A stretch of 14,361 bases of DNA from Propionibacterium sp. (GCA_012514785.1 JAAYZP010000324.1:1-14361), one strand, 5' to 3'. Positions 7,112 to 13,153 are shown, numbered from the stretch's first letter. Notes: generated by a model not told the origin, from the letters alone. Numbers and translations are program-made.

Positions 7112-8538
7112 ACGGCCCCCTGCGCAAGGTGAGCATCGTCGTCGCGGTCATGATGGCGGCGCTGCTGCTGAACCTCACCTACATGACCACCTTCCGGCAG
7201 GAGGCCCTGCTGGAGCACCCGCTGAACCGCCGGGTCCGCGACGCCGAGTTCGCGCGCGACCGCGGCGCGATCCTGGTGGGCAACGTCCCCATCGCCATCA
7301 GCGAGCCGTCCGGCAACGCCACCGTCCCGTTCGAGCGCGTCTACCCCGACGGCGAACGCTGGGCGCCGGTGACCGGCTGGTTCACGCGCATCCACGGCAC
7401 CTCCGGCCTGGAGCAGTCCTACTCCTCCGACCTGTCGGGCACCGCCTCGCAGCAGGTGATCAACCGCATCGTCGACGTGATGACCGGGCGTTCGTCGTCG
7501 GGCGCCAACATCTCCACGACGCTGGACGCCGACGCGCAGGCCGCGGCCATGCGGGCGCTCGGCAACGCGCGCGGCGCGGCCGTGGCCATCGACTACGAGA
7601 CCGGGGAGATCCTGGCGCTGGCGTCCACGCCCAGCTACGACCCGAACACCCTCTCGACGCTGTCCACCAGCGACGAGATCGACAACTGGAACGCGCTGCT
7701 GAACGCCGAGGACGAGCCGCTGAAGAACCGCGGCACCCGGGAGGTGTACCCGCCGGGGTCGACGTTCAAGATCGTCACGGCCGCCGCCGCGATCGAGAAC
7801 GGCATCCTGCCGGACACGATCGTCGACTCGCCGGCCTCGCTCCGGCTGCCGAACTCGAGCCACTCGATGGGCAACTCCACGAACTGCGGCGGGGAGCAGA
7901 TCCCGCTGGAGCAGGCGCTGTCGACGTCGTGCAACACCGCCTTCGGCCAGCTGGGCCTCGACCTGGGCGCCGACGTGATGCTGGACATGGCGGAGCGCTT
8001 CGGGTTCAACCAAGAACAAACCATCGACATCCAGGCCGCGACGTCGCGCTACCCCGCCGACGCGGACGCGGCCCAGACGGCACTGAGTGCGATCGGGCAG
8101 TACGAGGTGGCGTCGTCGCCGCTGCAGATGGCGCAGGTGGTGGCGGCGATCGCCAACGACGGCGTCATGATGCAGCCCTACCTCGTCGACGCCGTCACGA
8201 CGCGCGACCTGCAGGTGATCAGCTCCACCGACCCGTCCGAGATCGGCCGGCCCATCTCGGAGGCGACGGCGCGGATGCTGCAGGAGATGATGGTCACCAC
8301 CGTCCGCGACGGCACCGGGCGCCCCGCGCGCATCGATGGGGTAACGATCGGCGGCAAGACCGGCACGGCGCAGTCCTCCCCCGAGCGACCGAACTACGCT
8401 TGGTTCGTGGGTTACGCGACCGAGCCGAGGGTTGCCATCGCCGTGTTCGTCGAGGACGCAGGCGTGGCAGCCGACGACATTTCCGGCGGTCGTCTGGCCG
8501 CCCCCATCTTCCGAGCCGTTGTAGAGGCGTTGCGATAA
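7108..8538 (+). CDS. pbpA: PbpA: class B penicillin-binding protein (transpeptidase)
   Basis: PbpA crosslinks peptidoglycan stem peptides, in partnership with the SEDS enzyme encoded just upstream. The 476-residue protein has an N-terminal membrane anchor (about 8-26), a short non-penicillin-binding region, and a transpeptidase domain (about 150-476). The active-site motifs are complete: SxxK as PPGSTFK (S218, K221), SxN as STSCN (S274-C275-N276) and KTG in GGKTGTAQ (417-419). C260 and C275 lie in the active-site region of the sequence. The length fits mycobacterial PbpA (about 490). ATG 7108 overlaps the rodA stop as ATGA. The stop TAA at 8536-8538 lies inside a likely promoter for pknB. Confidence 0.95.
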   Translation: MNGPLRKVSIVVAVMMAALLLNLTYMTTFRQEALLEHPLNRRVRDAEFARDRGAILVGNVPIAISEPSGNATVPFERVYPDGERWAPVTGWFTRIHGTSGLEQSYSSDLSGTASQQVINRIVDVMTGRSSSGANISTTLDADAQAAAMRALGNARGAAVAIDYETGEILALASTPSYDPNTLSTLSTSDEIDNWNALLNAEDEPLKNRGTREVYPPGSTFKIVTAAAAIENGILPDTIVDSPASLRLPNSSHSMGNSTNCGGEQIPLEQALSTSCNTAFGQLGLDLGADVMLDMAERFGFNQEQTIDIQAATSRYPADADAAQTALSAIGQYEVASSPLQMAQVVAAIANDGVMMQPYLVDAVTTRDLQVISSTDPSEIGRPISEATARMLQEMMVTTVRDGTGRPARIDGVTIGGKTGTAQSSPERPNYAWFVGYATEPRVAIAVFVEDAGVAADDISGGRLAAPIFRAVVEALR

Positions 8539-8539
8539 T
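8531..8539 (+). promoter_or_regulatory. Candidate extended -10 promoter (TGCGATAAT) for pknB
   Basis: GATAAT at 8534-8539 is a near-consensus -10, preceded by TGC, giving the extended TGN form that can work without a -35. None is visible. The start point would fall near 8546, within the palindrome TGTGCACA (8539-8546), leaving a leader of about 20 bases. This suggests pknB can be expressed apart from the upstream operon. Confidence 0.45.
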
Positions 8540-8565
8540 GTGCACAGTTGGAAAGGAACGAAGCG

Positions 8566-10629
8566 ATGACTGAGCGTGGAACCCTGCTCGGCGGCCGCTA
8601 CGAGCTCGATCAGGTGATCGGGCGTGGCGGCATGGCCGAGGTCTGGCGTGCCCGTGACACCCGCCTCCAGCGGGACGTCGCCGTGAAGCGGTTGCGGCTG
8701 GATCTGGCCAGCGACCCGACGTTCCAGGCGCGGTTCCGCCGGGAGGCGCAGGCCTCCGCCGGGCTGAACCACCCCAACATCGTCGCCGTGTACGACACCG
8801 GCGAGGAGAAGGACGCGTCCTCGGATGTGATGGTGCCGTACATCATCATGGAGCTGATCGAGGGCGTCACGCTGCGCGAGGTGCTCCGCGGCGGGCGCAA
8901 GATCGTGCCCGAGAAGGCGCTGGAGTTCACGGCGGGCGTGTTGGACGCGCTCGCGTACAGCCACCGCGCGGGCATCATCCACCGCGACATCAAGCCCGCG
9001 AACGTGATGTTCACCCCGCCCGGCACCGTCAAGGTGATGGACTTCGGCATCGCGCGGGCCGTGGCCGACACGTCGGCGACGATGACCCAGACGGCGGCCG
9101 TCATCGGCACCGCGCAGTACCTCTCCCCGGAGCAGGCGCGCGGCGAGAAGGTGGACAACCGCTCGGACCTCTACGCCGTCGGCTGCCTGCTCTACGAGTT
9201 GCTCGTCTCCGAGCCGCCGTTCAAGGGCGATTCGCCCGTCTCGGTGGCCTACCAGCACGTCCGGGAGATCCCGGTGAGGCCCTCCGAGCGCGACCCGGAG
9301 ATCAACTCCGACATGGACGCGATCGTCATGAAGGCGCTGTCGAAGGACCCGAAGGACCGCTACCAGGACGCCTCAGAGTTCCGCGACGACATCCTGCGCG
9401 CGCTGGACAACCAGCCCGTGGCCGCGGCCATCCCGCCCAGCGCCGAGGCACCGACGCAGGTGATCGCCAGCGATCCGATCACGACGACGGCCCGCCGCGC
9501 CGCGTTCCCGGCCGCCGTCGCAGGTGGCGCTGCCGCCGCCGGTGCGGGTGGCCTGGCGCACGCCGCCGGCAACAACAACGGAAACCCGGGCAACCTCCCG
9601 GAAGACATCGAGGACGGCGAGCTGGAGGAGGAGAAGTCCGGCCGGGGGCCGGTCATCGCCATCGCCGTGCTGGGCGGCCTGCTCGTCGTGGGCCTGATCG
9701 TCGCGGTGTTCCTCCTGATGAACGACGGCCCGGGCGAGCCCGCGCCCACCGAGTCACCCAGCGTGACCGCTTCCCAGACGCCCGAGGCGGTCATGGTGGC
9801 GATCCCCACCAACCTCATCGGCATGGAGCAGGCCGACGCCGAGGCCGCTCTGCGCGAACTGGACTTGAACCCCGTCGTCGAGATCTCGGAGGCCGTGGCC
9901 ACCGAGGACAATGACGGCACCGTCGAGGCCACCGACCCGCCGGGTGGCGACGAGATCGAGGAGGGCAGCGACGTCACGCTCTTCGTCTACGAGTTCGAGG
10001 AGCCGGAGACGGTCGCCGTGCCCAACGGGCTCGTCGGCATGACCCAGGGCGAGGCCGAGGCCGCGCTGCGCGCCGTCGGGCTCGTGCCCGACGTCCGGAA
10101 CGTGGACGGCACCGAGGCCAACGCCGGAACGGTGGAGAGCACCGAGCCGGGCAGCGGCGAGGAGGTCGAACCGGGCGGCACCGTCGTGGTGAACGTCTAC
10201 ACGTACGAGGCCCCGGCCAACATCAGCATCCCCGACGTCGCGGGCATGGCCCAGCAGGATGCGATCGATGCGCTGGAGGCGGCCGGCGTCGAGCCCGGCG
10301 ACATCGAGACCACCCAAGCAAACCCGGCAAACGAGAGCCCCAGTCACTCCGAGGGCGACGTGGTGAGCATGAGCCCGACCGGCTCGGTCGCGCCGGGCGG
10401 CACGGTGACCCTCACGATCGCGACGGGCCAGTCGCCGGTGCCGACGCTTACGGGGTCCACGGTCGAGCGCGCGGAGCAGGACGCCGAGGCCGCGGGCTTC
10501 ACCATCGACGTGGAGGTGGTCTCCACCGACGAGCACCCCGCAGGGGTGGTCTTCGAGCAGAACCCGCGGGCAGGCGCCACCTGGAGCCGCTCCCAGCCGA
10601 TCACCGTCGAGGTGGCGGAGGCCCCGTAA
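8566..10629 (+). CDS. pknB: PknB: membrane Ser/Thr protein kinase with four PASTA domains
   Basis: PknB is the main growth-regulating Ser/Thr kinase of actinobacteria; its outer PASTA repeats bind muropeptides or lipid II. The 687-residue protein has a kinase domain (about 1-275) with P-loop GRGGMAEVW, K41 in VKRL, HRDIKPAN (catalytic D141), DFG (159-161) and an activation loop containing TQT (T174, T176), the autophosphorylation pair of M. tuberculosis PknB. An Ala/Gly-rich then acidic stretch leads to the membrane helix (about 362-384). Four PASTA domains follow at about 411-478, 482-548, 551-620 and 623-685. ATG 8566 is chosen over an upstream TTG at 8548 because GAAAGG (8551-8556) is a good ribosome-binding site for it and the protein then starts MTERGTLLGGRYEL. 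The 3' end overlaps trpG by 29 bases. No pknA precedes it. Confidence 0.96.
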   Translation: MTERGTLLGGRYELDQVIGRGGMAEVWRARDTRLQRDVAVKRLRLDLASDPTFQARFRREAQASAGLNHPNIVAVYDTGEEKDASSDVMVPYIIMELIEGVTLREVLRGGRKIVPEKALEFTAGVLDALAYSHRAGIIHRDIKPANVMFTPPGTVKVMDFGIARAVADTSATMTQTAAVIGTAQYLSPEQARGEKVDNRSDLYAVGCLLYELLVSEPPFKGDSPVSVAYQHVREIPVRPSERDPEINSDMDAIVMKALSKDPKDRYQDASEFRDDILRALDNQPVAAAIPPSAEAPTQVIASDPITTTARRAAFPAAVAGGAAAAGAGGLAHAAGNNNGNPGNLPEDIEDGELEEEKSGRGPVIAIAVLGGLLVVGLIVAVFLLMNDGPGEPAPTESPSVTASQTPEAVMVAIPTNLIGMEQADAEAALRELDLNPVVEISEAVATEDNDGTVEATDPPGGDEIEEGSDVTLFVYEFEEPETVAVPNGLVGMTQGEAEAALRAVGLVPDVRNVDGTEANAGTVESTEPGSGEEVEPGGTVVVNVYTYEAPANISIPDVAGMAQQDAIDALEAAGVEPGDIETTQANPANESPSHSEGDVVSMSPTGSVAPGGTVTLTIATGQSPVPTLTGSTVERAEQDAEAAGFTIDVEVVSTDEHPAGVVFEQNPRAGATWSRSQPITVEVAEAP

Positions 10630-11242
10630 GCGGTAGGCGAACCGCTCTGGCGGGGGCGTCGTCGTCGCCGCAGTCGGCGAGCCAGTTGGCGAGCATCCGG
10701 TGTCCCCCCTCGGTGAGCACCGACTCCGGATGGAACTGCACGGCCTCGACGGCGAACTCCCGGTGCACGATCGCCATCGCGACGCCGGACGCGGTGCGGG
10801 CGGTCACCTCCAGGTCGGGCGGGAGCGTGCCGTCGACGAGTGCCAGCGAGTGGTAGCGGGTGGCGCGGACCGGGGAAGCCAGCCCGCGGAAGACGCCCCT
10901 GCCTTCGTGGAAGACTTCGGACACCTTGCCGTGCAGCTGCTCGTCAGCCCGCTCGACGACGCCGCCGAACGCGACGGCGATCGCCTGCAGCCCCAGGCAG
11001 ACGCCGAAGATCGGCACCTTCCCGGCCAGTGCACGTACCGCCCCGACGCAGACGCCCGCCTCCTCAGGGGTGCCCGGGCCCGGGGACAGCAGCAAGCCGT
11101 CGTAGCCGTCCTGCCAGCCGTCACGATCGAAGCGGGCGTCGTCGTTGCGGGCGACGTCGACCAGCGCGCCCAACTGCTGCAGGTACTGGGCGATGTTGTA
11201 GACGAACGAGTCGTAGTTGTCGATCACGAGAATCCGGGTCAC
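10601..11242 (-). CDS. trpG: Class I glutamine amidotransferase, anthranilate / aminodeoxychorismate synthase component II
   Basis: This subunit hydrolyses glutamine and passes ammonia to a chorismate-using partner (TrpE for tryptophan, PabB for folate). The 213-residue protein starts MTRILVIDNYDSFVYNIAQY and carries the catalytic triad: Cys82 in GVCLGLQA, with His171 and Glu173 in FHPES. LSPGPGTPEEAG (52-63) and the HGK motif (104-106) are also typical. The start is GTG at 11242, reading leftwards; an ATG at 11250 is out of frame. The last 20 or so residues are proline- and arginine-rich and lie beyond the usual domain end. No partner gene is in the window, so trpG versus pabA cannot be decided. 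Actinobacteria commonly keep this gene beside pknB, as in M. tuberculosis. It converges on pknB with a 29-base overlap and no terminator between them. Confidence 0.93.
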   Translation of the reverse strand: MTRILVIDNYDSFVYNIAQYLQQLGALVDVARNDDARFDRDGWQDGYDGLLLSPGPGTPEEAGVCVGAVRALAGKVPIFGVCLGLQAIAVAFGGVVERADEQLHGKVSEVFHEGRGVFRGLASPVRATRYHSLALVDGTLPPDLEVTARTASGVAMAIVHREFAVEAVQFHPESVLTEGGHRMLANWLADCGDDDAPARAVRLPLTGPPPPRR

Positions 11243-11264
11243 CGCGCCATTGTGCCACCGCGGT

Positions 11265-11270
11265 TACCAT
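11265..11270 (+). promoter_or_regulatory. Candidate -10 element (TACCAT) placing a leaderless start on the DUF881 gene
   Basis: TACCAT at 11265-11270 fits TANNNT and ends 7 bases before ATG 11278, the distance expected for transcription starting at the start codon itself. No good ribosome-binding site precedes 11278. The element overlaps the palindrome ACCATGGT (11266-11273) and lies in the 35-base gap between divergent starts. Confidence 0.4.
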
Positions 11271-11277
11271 GGTGGCC

Positions 11278-12015
11278 ATGATCCACCTCCGACGCCAGCA
11301 GCGGCCGCGCTCCGTGCGCGGGCGTGTGACGACGGTGCTCGTCTTCGTGCTCGCGGGGCTGCTGATCACGATCGCTGCCATCGCCGCGCGCGGCACCGAT
11401 CTGCGCAGCGACCGGCAGCTGTCCGTGCGCGAGCTGATCACCGAGATGGGCGCCACCAACACCGGGCTGCAGCAGGAGATCGCGGCGCTGCGGGCGGAGG
11501 TCGACGAGTTGTCCGGCCAGGACCTCGGCTTCGGTGGCCTGCAGCGCGAGCTCGACGAGGTGTCGCTCGACGCCTCGGTCAGCCCCGTCGCCGGCCCGGC
11601 GCTGCGCGTGACCCTGATGGACGCGCCCCCCGAGGTCAAGCCGGCCGGCGCCAGCGACGACGACCTCGTCGTGCACCAGCAGGACATCCAGGCCGTCGTC
11701 AACGCGCTGTGGGACGGCGGTGCCGAGGCCATGACGATCCAGGGGCAACGGGTGATCTCCACCACGGGCATCAAATGCGTGGGCAACACCGTCGTCCTGC
11801 ACGGCGTCCCCTACGCGCCGCCGTACGTGATCGAGGCGATCGGCGACGTCGAGCGTCTGGAGGCCGGGATCGACGCGGCGCCGGCGGTGCAGATTTACCA
11901 GCAGTACGTCGAGGCCTACGGGCTCGGCTACAGCCAGGAGCGGGTCGGCGACGTCGAGATGCCCGGCTTCGTCGGCTCCCTCGACCTCTCGCACGCACGG
12001 GCCGGCACCGGCTGA
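11278..12015 (+). CDS. DUF881 family membrane protein
   Basis: DUF881 proteins are widespread in actinobacteria and firmicutes, often beside division genes, with no settled function. This one has 245 residues: a short basic cytoplasmic start (HLRRQQRPRSVRGR), one membrane helix (about 16-35), a predicted coiled coil (about 55-80, with LQQEIAALRAEVDELS), and the DUF881 domain to the end, including AMTIQGQRVISTTGIKCVG and YAPPYVIEAIG. The topology is most likely N-in with the domain outside. ATG 11278 is preferred because a -10 element sits 7 bases upstream; an in-frame ATG at 11269 would add MVA but overlaps that element. It diverges from trpG and precedes crgA by 56 bases. It corresponds to Rv0012 of M. 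tuberculosis, which by my recollection has the opposite orientation relative to pknB. Confidence 0.88.
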   Translation: MIHLRRQQRPRSVRGRVTTVLVFVLAGLLITIAAIAARGTDLRSDRQLSVRELITEMGATNTGLQQEIAALRAEVDELSGQDLGFGGLQRELDEVSLDASVSPVAGPALRVTLMDAPPEVKPAGASDDDLVVHQQDIQAVVNALWDGGAEAMTIQGQRVISTTGIKCVGNTVVLHGVPYAPPYVIEAIGDVERLEAGIDAAPAVQIYQQYVEAYGLGYSQERVGDVEMPGFVGSLDLSHARAGTG

Positions 12016-12040
12016 ATGGTCGAATCCGTCCGGGCTGAAC

Positions 12041-12046
12041 TAGGCT
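12041..12046 (+). promoter_or_regulatory. Candidate -10 element (TAGGCT) for crgA
   Basis: TAGGCT at 12041-12046 fits TANNNT in the gap between the DUF881 gene and crgA; TGGTCG at 12017-12022 could be a weak -35 at 18 bases. The start would leave a leader of about 18 bases carrying a strong ribosome-binding site AGGAGGAGG (12059-12067) before GTG 12072. Confidence 0.35.
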
Positions 12047-12071
12047 GGGTCGGGTAACAGGAGGAGGAACC

Positions 12072-12365
12072 GTGGCGGAATCCAGGGTGCGCAAGGCGGC
12101 AAGCAAGAAGAAGCAGGCCAAGCAGAAGCAGGAACTCAGGGAAGAGCGGGCGACGCAGGAACGTCTCGGCCTCACCGGGTCGAAGGACCGCAGCTGGGTG
12201 CCGTGGGTCTTCGTACCTGTCGGTCTGCTCGGTGTGATCTGGATGGTGCTGTGGAACCTCGCGGGTTCCGCGATCCCGGGTATGAGCCTGCTCGGCAACT
12301 GGAACCTCGCCATCGGGATCGGCCTGATCATCGCGAGCTTCTCGTTGATGACCCTCTGGAAGTAG
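12072..12365 (+). CDS. crgA: CrgA: small cell-division membrane protein
   Basis: CrgA helps assemble the actinobacterial divisome; in mycobacteria it binds FtsZ, FtsQ, FtsI and CwsA, and in Streptomyces it restrains septation. The 97-residue protein has a lysine- and glutamine-rich cytoplasmic start (KAASKKKQAKQKQE), then two membrane helices (about 42-64 and 76-96) joined by a short outer loop, with Trp residues at the helix edges; the protein ends LMTLWK. Length and layout match the family (about 85-95 residues). The GTG start follows an unusually strong AGGAGGAGG at 12059-12067. Its position close to pknB and trpG is the conserved arrangement. Confidence 0.93.
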   Translation: MAESRVRKAASKKKQAKQKQELREERATQERLGLTGSKDRSWVPWVFVPVGLLGVIWMVLWNLAGSAIPGMSLLGNWNLAIGIGLIIASFSLMTLWK

Positions 12366-12370
12366 CTCCC

Positions 12371-12390
12371 CGCTAGCATTTGGGTTAGCG
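12371..12390 (+). promoter_or_regulatory. Candidate promoter and inverted repeat upstream of the universal stress protein gene
   Basis: TAGCAT at 12374-12379 fits a TANNNT -10 and would start transcription near 12386. It is embedded in an inverted repeat CGCTA (12371-12375) / TAGCG (12386-12390) and overlaps the palindrome GCTAGC (12372-12377), so a regulator site is possible. The whole gap between crgA and this gene is only 36 bases. Confidence 0.3.
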
Positions 12391-12401
12391 ATTGGAGAAG
12401 C

Positions 12402-12818
12402 ATGAAACGCATTGTTGTCGGCGTGGACGGTTCCGAAGGATCGAAGCGGGCCGTGCAGTGGGCGGCCGAAGAGGCGCGCCTGCGAGACGCCACCCTGGAG
12501 CTGGTCTACGTCTATGACCCGCCCTATGTCCCCAACATGATCGTCGGCGTCAACATCGAGGGCCTCCGCTACGCAGCGGTGGAGGAGGCCGAGGGGGTGC
12601 TGGCCGAAGCCGCAGGGGAGGTGAGCGACGTGCGCGTCGAGACCGTCGCCTTGTCGGACACGAGCCCGGCCAACGCGCTGCTGGCGCAGTCGAAGGGTGC
12701 GGAGATGCTCGTCGTGAGCGCCCGCGGCATCGGAGCTTTCCAGCGGCTGCTGCTCGGCTCGGTGAGCACGCACCTCGCCAACCACGCCGACGTCCCGTTG
12801 GCGATCATCCGCGACTGA
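12402..12818 (+). CDS. Single-domain universal stress protein (UspA family)
   Basis: Usp proteins are small cytoplasmic alpha/beta proteins, many of which bind ATP, induced by stress or stationary phase. This 138-residue protein is one Usp domain: it opens MKRIVVGVDGSEGSKRAVQW (ATP-binding D9 region) and ends with VPLAIIRD. The nucleotide-loop motif usually reads GxxGx9GS; here it is SARGIGAFQRLLLGS (residues 106-120), with Ser106 in place of the first Gly and the other glycines (109, 119) kept. ATP binding is therefore likely but not assured. GGAGAAG (12394-12400) precedes the ATG. The gene stands alone after crgA. The exact stress role cannot be told from sequence. Confidence 0.92.
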   Translation: MKRIVVGVDGSEGSKRAVQWAAEEARLRDATLELVYVYDPPYVPNMIVGVNIEGLRYAAVEEAEGVLAEAAGEVSDVRVETVALSDTSPANALLAQSKGAEMLVVSARGIGAFQRLLLGSVSTHLANHADVPLAIIRD

Positions 12819-12857
12819 AGCAGGCCTGCCTGCATTGATGGTTGAACTCGCCTGCTT
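12818..12857 (+). terminator. Weak candidate terminator after the universal stress gene
   Basis: AAGCAGGC (12818-12825) pairs perfectly with GCCTGCTT (12850-12857), and the right arm runs into TTT. The loop is long (24 bases) and the T-run short, so this is a tentative call. The right arm lies within the first repeat unit, so the pairing could be chance. Confidence 0.25.
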
Positions 12858-12958
12858 TGCTGGTTGAGCCAGCGCCGTGAGGAACGAACGGCGCGGTGGC
12901 GGTTCCTGAGCTTGTGCCGCGACGAAGTCGCTGCACGATGGTCGAAGGATCGAAACCA
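12839..12958. repeat. Dispersed palindromic repeat, long copy (composite)
   Basis: This 120-base unit begins with a 32-base leader (12839-12870) that matches the leader of the second copy (12967-12998) at 25 of 32 positions, and ends CGAAACCA (12951-12958). TGGTT (12861-12865) pairs with AACCA (12954-12958). Inside are two hairpins: GCGCCGT / ACGGCGC (12872-12878 / 12888-12894), and GTGC-C-GCGAC-GAA-GTCGC-T-GCAC (12914-12936). Two halves of a CCTGAGCTTG / TCGAAGG palindrome flank the second hairpin. No open frame of interest crosses it. This type of TGGTTGAGC...CGAAACCA element recurs between genes in many actinobacterial genomes, as far as I recall. Confidence 0.7.
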
Positions 12959-12966
12959 CCCCCAAC

Positions 12967-13038
12967 TGGTCGAGCTTGACGTCTTTGATGGTTGAGCCGC
13001 TGCCGGGACGAAGTCCCTGCGGCGTGGTCGAAACCATC
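12967..13038. repeat. Dispersed palindromic repeat, short copy
   Basis: This 72-base unit starts with the shared leader TGGTCGAGCTTGAC and its core is bounded by a perfect 7-base inverted repeat, GATGGTT (12987-12993) and AACCATC (13032-13038). The core hairpin is GCTGC-C-GGGAC-GAA-GTCCC-T-GCGGC (12999-13023), the same architecture as the hairpin in the long copy but with changed paired bases. It lacks the segment of about 40 bases that carries the extra hairpin in the long copy. Confidence 0.75.
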
Positions 13039-13140
13039 CACGACAAGGGCAGCAACCCCACCCAGCACCATGAAAAAAACTCGTTCAAGAATCTTTTCGT
13101 GTCACCCCGATTCCGGGGAAAGGGTGTCAGAGGTGACCCG
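13039..13140. other. Non-coding leader between the repeats and the HNH gene, with a compact hairpin
   Basis: This AT-richer stretch contains an A-run (13073-13079) and TTCAAGAATCTTTTCG. A hairpin CCCCG-ATTC-CGGGG lies at 13105-13118, enclosed by the inverted repeat GTCACC (13101-13106) / GGTGAC (13132-13137). GTGTCA occurs twice as a direct repeat (13099-13104 and 13124-13129). I see no gene here. The structure lies immediately upstream of the likely -10 element, so it could be an operator, or an earlier terminator. Confidence 0.5.
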
Positions 13141-13146
13141 TAGTGT
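13141..13146 (+). promoter_or_regulatory. Candidate -10 element (TAGTGT) for a leaderless HNH gene transcript
   Basis: TAGTGT at 13141-13146 fits TANNNT and ends 7 bases before ATG 13154. There is no ribosome-binding site in GCTGGGT between them. This is the usual look of an actinobacterial leaderless promoter and it supports the start chosen for the next gene. Confidence 0.5.
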
Positions 13147-13153
13147 GCTGGGT

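Noticed and set aside
3137..8538. The fhaA to pbpA chain as a novel operon
   Set aside because: Order and content match the conserved actinobacterial cell-wall signalling cluster.
6790..9258. Minus-strand open frame of 822 codons opposite rodA, pbpA and pknB
   Set aside because: Long antisense frames are expected at this GC content. It crosses three conserved genes and shows no recognisable domain.
10700..11281. Plus-strand open frame of 193 codons opposite trpG
   Set aside because: The minus strand encodes an intact glutamine amidotransferase with its full catalytic triad; the plus-strand translation has no motif.
12820..12833. GCAGGC / GCCTGC as a terminator right after the universal stress gene
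   Set aside because: The loop would be two bases and no T-run follows; the longer AAGCAGGC / GCCTGCTT pairing is the better, though still weak, candidate.
12839..13038. CRISPR array
   Set aside because: There are only two imperfect units of different lengths, with hairpins rather than identical repeats and spacers, and no cas genes nearby.
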